A stretch of 64,000 nucleotides of DNA from Actinoplanes palleronii (lineage in GTDB: Bacteria; Actinomycetota; Actinomycetes; Mycobacteriales; Micromonosporaceae): the NCBI RefSeq assembly GCF_016862315.1, contig NZ_BOMS01000094.1, positions 62,001-126,000 of the forward strand, written 5' to 3'. The notes below the pieces were generated by a model. It was not told the origin of the DNA. It was given only the letters and a program-made list of their open reading frames with translations, and did no database searches. Positions within the stretch are counted from its first letter, which is position 1. The number at the start of each line of letters is the position of its first letter. The position numbers were made by a program, and so were the translations under genes. Positions 1-9,273 of this stretch are shown in pieces.

Positions 1-320
1 TGACCGTCGGCGCGACCAGCAACACCGACGCGAAGGCGTCCTGGTCCAACTACGGCGCGGTGCTGGACCTGTTCGCCCCCGGCGTCTCGATCACCTCGGC
101 GTGGCGCACCAGCGACTCCGCGACGTACACCGGCAGCGGCACCTCGTTCTCGTCGCCGCACGTGGCGGGCGCGGCCGCGCTCTACCTGACCGCCCACCCG
201 GGCGCCACGGTGGCGACGGTCAACACCGCGATCGTCAACGCCGCCACCACCGGGGTGGTCACCAGCCCCGGCTCCGGCTCGCCGAACCGTCTGCTCTACA
301 CCGGCTCGCTGTCGAGCTGA
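1..320 (+). CDS. S8 (subtilisin-like) serine protease, C-terminal end
   Basis: Only the last part of the gene is inside the window; reading begins at base 3 and runs to TGA at 318-320. The segment GTSFSSPHVAGAAAL is the classic subtilase block around the catalytic serine (GTSxxxPHVAG), and the upstream stretch with ASWSNYG and LFAPG is the usual sequence leading into it in secreted actinomycete S8 proteases. The protein ends about 60 residues after the active serine, so there is no large C-terminal domain. Asp, His and the signal peptide lie outside the window. It is probably an extracellular protease, based on the family. Family assignment is firm; substrate is unknown. Confidence 0.9.
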   Translation, partial: TVGATSNTDAKASWSNYGAVLDLFAPGVSITSAWRTSDSATYTGSGTSFSSPHVAGAAALYLTAHPGATVATVNTAIVNAATTGVVTSPGSGSPNRLLYTGSLSS

Positions 321-336
321 CCTCGTACCGTAAAGA

Positions 337-368
337 TGCCCGGCGCCGGGACCACCCGGCGCCGGGCA
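337..368. terminator. Bidirectional hairpin terminator
   Basis: A perfect 14-bp inverted repeat, TGCCCGGCGCCGGG and its complement, is separated by the loop ACCA. It lies exactly between the stop of the protease on the plus strand and the stop of the transporter on the minus strand, so it can end transcription from both sides. There is no long U-tract, as is common in actinomycetes. Confidence 0.8.
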
Positions 369-373
369 GCGTG

Positions 374-1711
374 CTATTTCTGCAGGACCTCGTCGTGCGC
401 CTCGAGCACCCGGTCGTGCTCGAGCGACGTGCGGGCCGTCTCCTTCGAGGCCAGGACCGCGATCACGGTCAGCACCGAGGCGACCGTCATGTAGATGGCC
501 ACCGCTGTCGTGTTCGGGTTCGTCACGTCGCCGAGCAGGGTCAGCGCGATGATCGGGGCGAGCGCGCCGGCCAGGATCGAGGCCAGCTGGTAGCCGACCG
601 ACGCGCCGGTGTAGCGCACCGACGTGCCGAAGAGCTCCGCGAAGAACGCCGCCTGCGGCGCGTACATCAGAGCGTGCAACATCAGGCCGACGACCACCGC
701 AAGGATGATCTTCGGTTCGGACCGACTACCCACAAGACCGAAGAAGACGTACGACCAGAGCGCGATCCCGATCGCGCCCGCGAGATACAACGGCCGCCGC
801 CCGACCCGGTCGGAGACCGCCCCGAAGACCGGGATCAGCACGAACTGCACGGCCGAGCCGATCAGCAACGCCGTGAGGATCTTCCCCTTGTCCGCGGCGG
901 TGCCCGCGAACGTCGTCAGATACGTGATCGAGATGACGGTGACCAGGTAGTACGCGATGTTCTCGGCCAGCCGCATGCCCATCGCGAGCAGGATCTCCCG
1001 CGGATAGCGGCGGATCACCTCGAGCAGCGGCTGGTGGTCCCGGGTGGTCAGCGCGGCGCGCGCCTGCTGGAACAGCGGGGACTCCTCGATGCTCAGCCGC
1101 ACCCACAGCCCGACCAGCACCAGCACCGCGCTGAGCAGGAACGGGATCCGCCAGCCCCAGGCGTTGAACGCCTCGTCCGGCTGGACCAGGGCGAGCAGCC
1201 AGAGCACCCCGGTGGCCAGCAGGTTGCCGAGCGCGACCCCGGCCTGCGGCCACGACGACCAGAACCCGCGGCGCGCGTCGTCGCCGTGCTCGGCGGCCAT
1301 CAGCACCGCGCCGCCCCACTCGCCGCCGACCGCGAAACCCTGCAGCAGCCGGCAGAGCAGCAGCAGGATCGGGGCGGCGACGCCGACCGAGGCGTAGGTG
1401 GGCAGCAGTCCGATGGCGACGGTCGCGGCGCCCATCAGCATCAGCGAGACGACCAGCATCTTCTTGCGGCCGACCCGGTCACCGAAGTGCCCGAAGATCA
1501 CCCCGCCGAGCGGCCGGGCCACAAAACCCAGCGCGTACGTGCCGAACGCCAGCAGGGTGCCGGTGACCGGGTCGGACTTGGGGAAGAACAGGGTGCCGAA
1601 GACCAGGGCGGCGGCGGAGCCGTAGAGGAAGAAGTCGTACCACTCCACGGCGGTGCCGACCAGGGAGGCGAAGACGACCTTGACGATCGGGGCACGTGCG
1701 GTGGTCGACAT
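374..1711 (-). CDS. MFS transporter, metabolite:H+ symporter (MHS) family
   Basis: 445 residues with about twelve hydrophobic segments. The N-terminus (GTAVEWYDFFLYGSAAAL) and the loop motif GHFGDRVGRKK at residues 74-84 are hallmarks of the MHS branch, which includes ShiA, KgtP and ProP. LLQGFAVGGEWGGAVL (TM4-5) is also typical. It should import a small organic acid or zwitterion with protons across the cytoplasmic membrane; the substrate cannot be read from the sequence. GAAAGGAC precedes the ATG. It lies 96 bp downstream of a PucR-type regulator on the same strand, and the gap contains an inverted repeat, so it is likely controlled by that regulator. Length is normal for the family. Confidence 0.88.
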   Translation of the reverse strand: MSTTARAPIVKVVFASLVGTAVEWYDFFLYGSAAALVFGTLFFPKSDPVTGTLLAFGTYALGFVARPLGGVIFGHFGDRVGRKKMLVVSLMLMGAATVAIGLLPTYASVGVAAPILLLLCRLLQGFAVGGEWGGAVLMAAEHGDDARRGFWSSWPQAGVALGNLLATGVLWLLALVQPDEAFNAWGWRIPFLLSAVLVLVGLWVRLSIEESPLFQQARAALTTRDHQPLLEVIRRYPREILLAMGMRLAENIAYYLVTVISITYLTTFAGTAADKGKILTALLIGSAVQFVLIPVFGAVSDRVGRRPLYLAGAIGIALWSYVFFGLVGSRSEPKIILAVVVGLMLHALMYAPQAAFFAELFGTSVRYTGASVGYQLASILAGALAPIIALTLLGDVTNPNTTAVAIYMTVASVLTVIAVLASKETARTSLEHDRVLEAHDEVLQK

Positions 1712-1734
1712 GTGCGTCCTTTCTCAAAAGGTGT

Positions 1735-1759
1735 GACGTAGGTAACGGGACGCTACGTC
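1735..1759. promoter_or_regulatory. Inverted repeat, candidate operator upstream of the MHS transporter
   Basis: GACGTAG and CTACGTC form perfect 7-bp arms around an 11-bp spacer, 24 bp upstream of the transporter start. Position and symmetry suggest an operator for the adjacent PucR-type regulator. Binding is inferred. Confidence 0.4.
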
Positions 1760-1807
1760 CGGGCACCCCGGGAAACCCATGGATCGGATCGACACATCGA
1801 ACTGGTT

Positions 1808-3733
1808 CTAGGTGTGGTCGGCGGCCACGGTGGCGCGCAGCCGGTGCAGGCGCAGGGCCAGCTGCAGGTCCAGCACCCGGCGGGGGTGCTGCCAGTCGTC
1901 GCCGAGCAGCTGGGCCACCCGGTCCAGGCGCTGGGTCACCGTGTTGACGTGCACGTGCAGCGCCTCGGCCGCCCTGGCCAGGCCACCGCCCTGATCGAAG
2001 TAGGCGTCCAGTGTGGTGATCAGGGCGGTGCCCCGGCGCTCGTCGTAGTCGAGGACCGGACCCAGCACGCCGTGCACGAAACCGGTCACGTCGCGGCGCT
2101 CGCCGAGCAGCAGGCCGACGTACCCCAGCTCGGCCGTGCCCGCGCCGGACCCGGCCCGGCCCAGCGTGACCAGCGCGCTCAGGCACTGCTCGGCCTCGCG
2201 GTGCGCGGTCGCGACCCCGGCGGCGCCCCGGCCCGGACCGGCGCCGCCCGCGGTGACCGGCCGGGCCAGCGCGCGGCTGAGCTCCCGGGCGACCAGCCGC
2301 GCGGTGCCGGCCGGATCCTCGCCGGGCAGCAGCAGCGTGACCCGGCCGTCCCGGCTCATCGCCAGCCCGCGCCGGTTGGCGACGAACGTGCGTGCCCAGG
2401 AGACGGCGCGTTGCCGCAGGCCGTCGCCGGTCTCGTCGCCGGCTGCCACGATCACGTAGGGCGCGTCCAGGTCCAGGCCGAGCCGGGCGGCGCGGTCCCG
2501 GACCGCCTCCGGGTCCCGGACCGGGCGGCTGATCAGGTCGTCCAGCAGCTCGCCGCGGACCTGCGCCTCGGCCGCCGCGACCGTGCGGCGGAACAGCAGC
2601 AGCAACGCGGTGACCTGGGCAGCCCGTTCCAGGATCCGCTGGTCGGCGGCGGCCAGGGGCCGGGCCGGCCGGAACAGCACCGCGCCCAGGTTGTCCGCGC
2701 CGGCGACGACCGCCGCGATGATCAGGTCGTTCCGGCGGACGCTGCGCCCCTCCCCGCGCGACGCCGCCACCGCCTCGTCCACCGCGGTCTCCCCGGTCTC
2801 CGGCAGCGGCACGTCGCAGCCCGGCGTCCGGGCGGTGGCCAGCACCCGGCCCTGCGCGTCGATCACCAGCAGCGCACCGGGCAGCACGTCGACCAGGTCC
2901 GCCGCGACGTCGTCGACCCCGCCGCCGCGCAGCACCACCGCGGTCATCCGGTCGTGGGCCGCCGCGGCGCGCTCCACCGACGCGCTGTGCGCCTGGATCG
3001 TCGCGTTCGCGGCGGACAGCTCGGCCAGCGCGGTCTGCGTCTCGCTGAGCAGCCGGGCGGTGTCCAGCGCGACCGCGGCGTGCGCGGCCAGCGACAGCAG
3101 CAGGGCCACCTCCTCCCGGGCGAACGGCCGCTCGGCACGGTTCGCCGCGAACAGCACGCCGATCACCGTGGAGCCCAGCCGCATCGGTACGCCGAGGATC
3201 GCCACCAGGCCCTCGTCGCCGACACCCATGTCGATGTCGGTGGTGTGCGCGAACCGCGCGTCGGTCGGGTAGTTCGCGGTCGCGTACGGCGTGCCGGTCT
3301 GCGCGACCAGCCCGCCCAGCCCGGCGCCGGGTGCCAGCCGCAGCCGCTGGAAGCTGGCCGCCACCGACCCGTCGGTGATCCGCATGTACGTGTCGCCGCG
3401 CTCGGCATCGTTGAGCGTCATGTACGAGACGTCCACGTTGAGCAGGGTCCGCACCCGGTGCACGATGGCCCGCAGCACCGCGTCGACGTCGCGCAGCCCG
3501 GCCAGGTCACCGGCCGTGTCGTAGAGGGCCGACAGCTCCTCCTCGCGCCGGCGACGGCGTTCCAGCAGCGCGCGCACCCGCAGGGCGAGCAGTTTCGCCC
3601 GCTCCACCTCGTCGAGCCCGGTGGCCGGGAGGCCGGCCGCCCGGGCGGCAATCACCGGCCGTTCGAACTCCACCAGGGCGGCCTCGCGGGCGAGCAGGTC
3701 CAGGTAGGCGAGTTCACCGGCCGGCGTGTTCAT
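1808..3733 (-). CDS. GAF-domain PucR-type helix-turn-helix regulator
   Basis: 641 residues from the ATG at 3733, chosen because AGGGTG lies 6 bases upstream; a GTG 36 bases further upstream is open but has no ribosome site. After an N-terminal helical region (with a basic ERRRRREEE stretch) a GAF domain covers roughly residues 75-220 (LYDTAGDL through AAHAAVALDTARLL). A central region resembles the GGDEF-like segment of CdaR/PucR regulators, and the C-terminus has the PucR HTH (LGYVGLLLG, then LDAYFDQGGGLARAAEALHV and HVNTVTQRLDRV). Such proteins activate catabolic and transport genes on sensing a ligand. The next gene downstream on the strand is the MHS transporter, the probable target. Confidence 0.85.
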   Translation of the reverse strand: MNTPAGELAYLDLLAREAALVEFERPVIAARAAGLPATGLDEVERAKLLALRVRALLERRRRREEELSALYDTAGDLAGLRDVDAVLRAIVHRVRTLLNVDVSYMTLNDAERGDTYMRITDGSVAASFQRLRLAPGAGLGGLVAQTGTPYATANYPTDARFAHTTDIDMGVGDEGLVAILGVPMRLGSTVIGVLFAANRAERPFAREEVALLLSLAAHAAVALDTARLLSETQTALAELSAANATIQAHSASVERAAAAHDRMTAVVLRGGGVDDVAADLVDVLPGALLVIDAQGRVLATARTPGCDVPLPETGETAVDEAVAASRGEGRSVRRNDLIIAAVVAGADNLGAVLFRPARPLAAADQRILERAAQVTALLLLFRRTVAAAEAQVRGELLDDLISRPVRDPEAVRDRAARLGLDLDAPYVIVAAGDETGDGLRQRAVSWARTFVANRRGLAMSRDGRVTLLLPGEDPAGTARLVARELSRALARPVTAGGAGPGRGAAGVATAHREAEQCLSALVTLGRAGSGAGTAELGYVGLLLGERRDVTGFVHGVLGPVLDYDERRGTALITTLDAYFDQGGGLARAAEALHVHVNTVTQRLDRVAQLLGDDWQHPRRVLDLQLALRLHRLRATVAADHT

Positions 3734-3778
3734 GGCCGACACCCTACGAGCCGGGGTGGCCGCCGTCACATGTGCGCG

Positions 3779-5227
3779 TCAGCCATGCCGAGCGAGAGCA
3801 GTATGGGTGCCGGACACAGCGGGGACGAAGTCGCTGGTGACCCGGGCCCGGCCGGCGCTCTTGCTGGCGTACATCAGCTGGTCGGCCTTCTCCAGCAGCT
3901 CGGCGGCGCTCTGTGTGCCGTCCCAGCGGGCCAGCCCGGCCGAGAACGTCTGCCCGTACGGCGTGACCGCCAGCAGCCGCTCCACCACCACCCGCGCCTC
4001 CGGCTCGGAGTAGCCGGTGAGCAGCAGGCAGAACTCCTCGCCGCCGTAGCGGGCCAGCACGTCGTCGCGGCGCAGCCCGGTCCGCCAGGCGACCGCCGCG
4101 TCCTTGAGCAGCTCGTCGCCGGCCGGGTGGCCGTACGTGTCGTTGTACCGCTTGAAGTGGTCGAGGTCGAACAGCGCGACGATCAGCGGGTCGCCGGTCA
4201 GCGTGCCGTGCGCGAGCGCCGCGTCCAGCCGTTCGTCCCAGCGGCGCCGGTTCGCCAGCCCGGTCAGCGGATCCTTGTTGACCAGCACCGACAGCGTGCG
4301 GGCCTGGCTCTCCACCCGCGCGACCAGCCCGACCATCCGCAGCGTGACCAGCACGAACAGCACGATCGAGCACAGCCCGGTGGCCAGCCAGTCGCGGCTG
4401 ATCGTGCCGGTCGCGCCCTGGTAGAGGCTCACCGTCGGCGCCAGCAGGATGGCGACGGCGAGCAACGCCAGCCGCGGCCGGACGAACGCCGGCGGCCGGT
4501 CCAGCGGCACGGTGAGCCGCCGCATCGACGGGTGCAGCGCGGCCGCGGCGATCACGAAGCTGGACAGCACCAGGGCCAGGTCGGCCGGCCCGCCCTGGTA
4601 CAGCTCGCCGCTGGGCGCGGCCATCACCAGGATGTCCGAGACACCGGTCAGGGTCAGCGCGCCGAGGATCAGCCGGTAGCTGCTCGTCCGCGCGCCCGGC
4701 GTGGTCACCAGCAGCGACACCAGCACGATGACGCTGATGTCACCGACCGCGAAGAGCGAGGCCAGCAGCTGGTCGCCGCCGTCGACGGTGCCGTCGGTGA
4801 GCGTGTCACCGATCACGAACGTCCAGTAGAGCAGCGCCAGGCCGGCGCCGAGGATCCCGGCGTCGATCAGCACGGTACGGCCGTCGGCCCGGGCCCGCCC
4901 GCGGATCATGCCGACCAGGGTCCAGCCCAGCAGCGGATAGCCGGCCGCCGAGAGCAGGCCGGCCACCAGCGACCACGGGTCGGCGCCGGTCACCCGCAGG
5001 ATCAGCGAGCTGAGCACCCACAGCGCGGAGCCGGCCGCGATCGCGTACCAGGTCGACGGGTGCTGCGGCCGGTACCGGCGGGTGGCCACCACGACCAGGG
5101 CCACACAGGTGAACGCGCTGATCCCGTACAGGATCGCCCGCCAGGGCCCGCTCGCGGGCAGCACGGCGTAGCCGGCCGTGGTGACCGCACCGGCCACCAG
5201 GGTTCGTTTCCACGCCGCTGTTCGCAC
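3779..5227 (-). CDS. Membrane-anchored diguanylate cyclase (GGDEF)
   Basis: About 482 residues. The first ~290 residues hold eight or more hydrophobic segments (e.g. VLSSLILRV, LLGWTLVGMI, IVLFVLVTL), a membrane sensory module. The C-terminal GGDEF domain starts at KDPLTGLANRRRW, and has the active-site motif YGGEEF and an RxxD product-inhibition site (RRDD) five residues before it, so it should make c-di-GMP and be feedback controlled. A GTG at 5227 is preferred because GGAGGG sits four bases upstream; an ATG at 5239 in the same frame is the alternative. It is transcribed divergently from a GGDEF-EAL protein, which suggests a local c-di-GMP pair. Confidence 0.88.
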   Translation of the reverse strand: MRTAAWKRTLVAGAVTTAGYAVLPASGPWRAILYGISAFTCVALVVVATRRYRPQHPSTWYAIAAGSALWVLSSLILRVTGADPWSLVAGLLSAAGYPLLGWTLVGMIRGRARADGRTVLIDAGILGAGLALLYWTFVIGDTLTDGTVDGGDQLLASLFAVGDISVIVLVSLLVTTPGARTSSYRLILGALTLTGVSDILVMAAPSGELYQGGPADLALVLSSFVIAAAALHPSMRRLTVPLDRPPAFVRPRLALLAVAILLAPTVSLYQGATGTISRDWLATGLCSIVLFVLVTLRMVGLVARVESQARTLSVLVNKDPLTGLANRRRWDERLDAALAHGTLTGDPLIVALFDLDHFKRYNDTYGHPAGDELLKDAAVAWRTGLRRDDVLARYGGEEFCLLLTGYSEPEARVVVERLLAVTPYGQTFSAGLARWDGTQSAAELLEKADQLMYASKSAGRARVTSDFVPAVSGTHTALARHG

Positions 5228-5351
5228 GGACCCTCCCATCGGCAGGACGCCGTACGGATTGAGCCCGGCACCGGTCGGTTTCCCCTTTTCCCGCGGCCGG
5301 ACCTGCCGATGGTGTCGGTGAGGACCGCCGCCGAGAGGACCAGCCCGCCTG

Positions 5352-7628
5352 ATGCGACTTCCGCCCCGACCCGCCCGTGTGGCCGGTTTGCTCGTCGCCG
5401 TGACCGGCGGGTGGCTGCTGGTCGCGGTGCTGGTCGGCATCCTCGGTGTCCTGGTGCCGCTGCCGGCCTGGGTGCTCTGGCCGATCACGGTCGGCGCGAT
5501 CGTCACCTCGGGTGTGGGATGCCTCCTGGCCGCGGGCACCGGGAGCGGCGCCAGCCGCACGTACTGGCTCCGGCTGGCAGCCGCGGTCGCGCTGCTCGCC
5601 ACCGGGTGCACCAGCCAGTGCTTCGACACGCTGCGGCAGCCGGGCGAGGCGCTGGCCATGAGCCCGCTCACCGGCCTGCTGTACTTCGCGGCGATCGGTT
5701 GTGCCGTGCTTGCTCTGCTGCGCCTGCCCGGGCACCAGCGCACCAGGCGGGCGACCGTGGCGATGTGGCTGGACATCGCCATCGTCGGTGTCGCCTCCGG
5801 CCTGGTGATGCTGCAGGTGGTGATGACGATCCCGGTCCCGATGAAGGACGGCCCGGCGGCCACCGCGCTGCGGGTCATCGTGCTGGCCACCGCGTGCGCC
5901 GCGGTGGTCGCCGTGGTCAAGGTGGGGATCAGCGGCACCGGCCCGGTGCTCGCGCGGGCGCTGTGGTTCCTGAGCCCGGTCGGTCTGCTCGGCCCGCTGT
6001 CGATCCTGCTCGTGTCGGCGTTCCAGCGGTGGCCGCACCTCGGCGGCACCGTGACCGTGCTCCCCCCGTTCGCGTTGCTGATGGCCCTGGCCGCGTGGGC
6101 GCAGACCGGCGCGAACCTGTCCGGCGCGGTGTCCGGGCCGGTCGCCCGGGTGGGCCGGCGCGGGGACGTGCGCGGCCGGGGAATCAGCCGTATCCCGTAC
6201 GTGTCGGTCGCCGGGACCGCGATCATGATGCTGGTCGTCACGCTGCAGCACGGCCATCTGCCGGCCGGTCTCGCCGCCGGCGCGGTCTGCCTGATCGTGC
6301 TGGTGCTGATCCGCCAGCACGCCGCGCTCAGCGACAACAGCATGCTCGCCGACCGGCTCGCCGACCAGGCCCGCTACGACGACCTGACCGGCTGCCCGAA
6401 CCGGCGGCACTTCACCGACGCCCTGCACCAGCGCACCGCGGCCGCCACGGTCGCGGTCTGCGACCTGGACGACTTCACCGCGCTCAACGACCGGCTCGGC
6501 GACGACACCGGCGACGAGATCCTGCGCCAGGCCGCCGAGCGGATCGCCGGCACGGTCGGCGACGCGGCGCTGGTCGCCAGGCTGCTCGGCGACGAGTTCG
6601 GCGTGCTGCTGCCGGCCGGGCATCCGCTCGCCGACGGTGACCGGCTCGCGGTGGCGCTGTTGCTGGCGTTCCAGGAGCCGCTGCCGGTGGACGAGCACGA
6701 CCTGCTGGTCACCGTCACGGTGGGGGCGGCGGCCGGGCGGGACGACGTCGTACCCGATCTGTTGCGCCGGGCCGAACTGGCACTGCAAGCCGCGCAGCGG
6801 GTCGGGACCAACCGCCATCAGGCGCACACGCCGGACCTGGACGCGTCCGCGCAGCATCACGCCGACGTCGCCGCGGCCCTGCGCCACGGCCTGGAGCGCG
6901 GCGAGTTCCGGCTGCTCTACCAGCCGATCGTGGAGCTGCCGCTGGGCACCATGCGCGCGGTCGAGGCCCTGGTCCGCTGGCATCCGGACGGCGGGAAGCC
7001 GGTCTCGCCGGCCGAGTTCATCCCGGTCGCCGAGCAGAACGGCCTGATCGTCGACCTGGGCGCCTGGATCCTGGACACCGCCTGCGCCGACGCGGCCGAG
7101 TGGCAGCGCCGTCATGGTGCGTCCGCGCCGCTGATCAGCGTCAACGTCTCGGCCCGCCAGCTGCTCGACCCGGACCTGCCCGACCTGGTCGCGGCCACCC
7201 TGGTGCGGCACGGCCTGGACCCGGACCAGGTCACCCTGGAGATCACCGAGACCGCGGTGTTCGCCGGCGGCACCGCTCTGAACACCGTGCACGCGCTGCG
7301 CGACCTCGGCGTCGGCATCGCCCTGGACGACTTCGGCACCGGGCACTCGTCGCTCACCCTGCTGCGCACCTGCCCGGTCACCACCCTCAAGGTCGACAAG
7401 TCGTTCATCGACGAGCTGAACGGCAGCCCGCAGCAGGAGGCCATCGCGGCGTCGCTGAGCGGGATCGCCGCCACGCTCGGGCTGCGCGCGGTGGCCGAGG
7501 GTGTCGAGACCCAGAACCAGGCCGACCGCCTCTACGTGCTGGGCTACCGCTACGCGCAGGGCTTCCACTTCGCCCGCCCGATGCCGGCCGCCGACATCGA
7601 CGCCTCCCTGCTGACGACCGTGGGCTGA
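5352..7628 (+). CDS. Membrane-anchored GGDEF-EAL protein, likely c-di-GMP phosphodiesterase
   Basis: 758 residues. The N-terminal ~330 residues carry repeated hydrophobic helices. The GGDEF domain begins at YDDLTGCPNRRHF, but its signature reads LGDEF with the first glycine lost, so it is probably a regulatory GTP-binding domain. The EAL domain (about residues 505-750) looks active: EALVRW, NVSARQL, DDFGTGHSSL, LKVDKSFI and AEGVET are all present. Expected role: degrading c-di-GMP in response to a membrane signal. The gene is divergent, 124 bp away, from the diguanylate cyclase at 3779-5227, which could give a shared promoter region for opposing enzymes. Confidence 0.88.
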   Translation: MRLPPRPARVAGLLVAVTGGWLLVAVLVGILGVLVPLPAWVLWPITVGAIVTSGVGCLLAAGTGSGASRTYWLRLAAAVALLATGCTSQCFDTLRQPGEALAMSPLTGLLYFAAIGCAVLALLRLPGHQRTRRATVAMWLDIAIVGVASGLVMLQVVMTIPVPMKDGPAATALRVIVLATACAAVVAVVKVGISGTGPVLARALWFLSPVGLLGPLSILLVSAFQRWPHLGGTVTVLPPFALLMALAAWAQTGANLSGAVSGPVARVGRRGDVRGRGISRIPYVSVAGTAIMMLVVTLQHGHLPAGLAAGAVCLIVLVLIRQHAALSDNSMLADRLADQARYDDLTGCPNRRHFTDALHQRTAAATVAVCDLDDFTALNDRLGDDTGDEILRQAAERIAGTVGDAALVARLLGDEFGVLLPAGHPLADGDRLAVALLLAFQEPLPVDEHDLLVTVTVGAAAGRDDVVPDLLRRAELALQAAQRVGTNRHQAHTPDLDASAQHHADVAAALRHGLERGEFRLLYQPIVELPLGTMRAVEALVRWHPDGGKPVSPAEFIPVAEQNGLIVDLGAWILDTACADAAEWQRRHGASAPLISVNVSARQLLDPDLPDLVAATLVRHGLDPDQVTLEITETAVFAGGTALNTVHALRDLGVGIALDDFGTGHSSLTLLRTCPVTTLKVDKSFIDELNGSPQQEAIAASLSGIAATLGLRAVAEGVETQNQADRLYVLGYRYAQGFHFARPMPAADIDASLLTTVG

Positions 7629-7675
7629 TCGCGCGGGGCATCGAGCACACCCGCGTTGTGGGATAGTCCCCGGTC

Positions 7676-8557
7676 ATGATCGAGACCATCGAGCTGACCA
7701 AGACGTACCGGTCGGTGCGGGCGGTGGACGGGCTCTCCTTCACCGCGCGGCCGGGCCGGGTCACCGGCTTCCTCGGCCTGAACGGGTCCGGCAAGACCAC
7801 CACGCTGCGGATGCTGCTCGGGCTGAGCCGGCCGACCTCCGGCGCCGCGCTGATCAACGGAAAACCGTACGCCGAGCTCAGCACCCCGTTGCGGCAGGTC
7901 GGCGCGGTCCTCGAGCAGGGCATCAGCCATCCCGGGCAGAGCGGGCGGGCACACCTGATCGGCCAGGCGATGCTGGCCGGCGCGAGCCGGGCCCGGGTCG
8001 ATCAGCTGCTCGACGCGGTCGGCCTGGCCGATGCCGGGCACCGGCGCACCGGCGACTACTCACTCGGCATGCGGCAGCGGCTCGCGGTCGCCACGGCGCT
8101 GCTCGGCGAACCGCAGGTGCTGGTCCTCGACGAACCGGCCAACGGGCTCGACCCGGAGGGCATCGCCTGGCTGCGGTGGCTGCTGCGCGGGCACGCCGAC
8201 GCGGGCGGCACCGTGCTGATCTCCAGTCACCTGCTGGCCGAGCTGGCCCAGCTCATCGACGACGTGGTGATCGTCGCGAACGGGCAGGTCCGGCGCGCGA
8301 CACCGCTGACCGACCTGGCCGGCGCGGACGGCGTGCGGCTGCGGGTGCGCGGCCGCGACCCGGTGCGGCTGTGGCGGGCGTTCGAGGACGCCGGCGGCAA
8401 GGTCACCGCCGACGAGCACACCCCGACGCTGGAGGTCGCCGGTCTCACCGCCGAGGAGGCCGGCGAGGCCGCTTTCCACGCGGGAGTTCCGGTGTACGAA
8501 TTGAGCACCGACGCCCCGAGCCTCGAACAGATCTTCCTGGAACTGGCGGCCGCCTGA
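7676..8557 (+). CDS. ABC transporter ATP-binding protein
   Basis: 293 residues. Walker A GLNGSGKT (about 34-41), signature YSLGMRQR (about 128), Walker B LVLVLDEP (about 147-154) and switch region SSHLLAE are intact. The C-terminal extension ending in SLEQIFLEL is typical of ATPases of drug or antibiotic export ABC systems. It is translationally coupled to the following permease: its TGA overlaps the permease ATG (ATGA at 8557). The pair probably forms an exporter or membrane-maintenance transporter; no substrate clue is visible. Confidence 0.92.
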   Translation: MIETIELTKTYRSVRAVDGLSFTARPGRVTGFLGLNGSGKTTTLRMLLGLSRPTSGAALINGKPYAELSTPLRQVGAVLEQGISHPGQSGRAHLIGQAMLAGASRARVDQLLDAVGLADAGHRRTGDYSLGMRQRLAVATALLGEPQVLVLDEPANGLDPEGIAWLRWLLRGHADAGGTVLISSHLLAELAQLIDDVVIVANGQVRRATPLTDLAGADGVRLRVRGRDPVRLWRAFEDAGGKVTADEHTPTLEVAGLTAEEAGEAAFHAGVPVYELSTDAPSLEQIFLELAAA

Positions 8558-9159
8558 TGCTCACCCTGGTCCGTAGTGAGCTCTACCGGATGGCGACGAT
8601 CCGCTCCAGCTGGGTGTCGATCGCCCTGTTCGGGGCGGTGACGGCGGCGGCCGGGGTGGTCGACGCCGACTGGTGGGCGCTGTTCGCCGGGATCGGCGCG
8701 TTCGGCATCTCGGTCATGACGGTCACCCAGCACTTCCAGCACCGCACCGCCGCGCTGCTGTACCTGGCCCGCCCGCAGCGGTTCACCGTGCTGCTGGCCC
8801 AGGTCGTCACGACCGTGGTGATCTCCTGGCTGGTGGCCGCGGTCAGCGGGGTCACCGTGGTGTCCAAGTGGGGCACCTGGACGTATTACCACGCGCTCGT
8901 CGCCGTACCGATCATGGCGGTTTTCGGTGCCGCCCTGGCGGCCGTGGTGCGCCGGTCGGTCTGGTTGCTGAGCGGATTCGGCGTCTGGTTCGTGATCGTC
9001 GAGGGTGTCGCCGGGCAGTTCAAGTACCCGCTGCCGATGACGTCCTACCTGGACGCCTCGCGCGGCGACGCGTTCGGCATCGAGATCTTCCTGGTCTGGG
9101 CGGTGGCGGCGCTCGCCGTCGCGGCCGTCGCCCTGCGCCGCGACCTCAGCGGCGACTGA
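8557..9159 (+). CDS. ABC transporter permease
   Basis: 200 residues with about six hydrophobic segments. It begins MLTLVRSELYRM, the usual start of ABC-2 type permeases that partner short ATPases. The start overlaps the ATPase stop by four bases (ATGA), a strong sign of coupled translation in one operon. No extracytoplasmic domain is seen. It should form the membrane channel of the exporter with the ATPase at 7676-8557. It is shorter than classical ABC-2 permeases but acceptable for the family. Confidence 0.85.
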   Translation: MLTLVRSELYRMATIRSSWVSIALFGAVTAAAGVVDADWWALFAGIGAFGISVMTVTQHFQHRTAALLYLARPQRFTVLLAQVVTTVVISWLVAAVSGVTVVSKWGTWTYYHALVAVPIMAVFGAALAAVVRRSVWLLSGFGVWFVIVEGVAGQFKYPLPMTSYLDASRGDAFGIEIFLVWAVAALAVAAVALRRDLSGD

Positions 9160-9221
9160 CGCCTTCCCGGCAGCAAGAAGCCTCTTTTCGGGGGCGCCGA
9201 GGGGTCCCCTTTCGGGTAGCA

Positions 9222-9257
9222 AGAAGCCCGGTCCGCTTCTCAGCGGGCCGGGCTTCT
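9222..9257. terminator. Hairpin terminator between convergent genes
   Basis: AGAAGCCCGGTCCGC pairs with GCGGGCCGGGCTTCT (one G-T type mismatch) around the loop TTCTCA. It is between the convergent permease and lipoprotein genes and can act in both directions. A partial direct repeat, AGCAAGAAGCC, lies about 45 bp upstream. Confidence 0.75.
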
Positions 9258-9273
9258 CGTGGTGGAACGGACG

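Noticed and set aside
1814..6640. Very long open frame on the plus strand, antisense to several genes
   Set aside because: High-GC DNA leaves the antisense frames of real genes open. Its product is Arg/Gln/Pro/Ala-rich without motifs, and the genes on the other strand have clear domains and codon bias.
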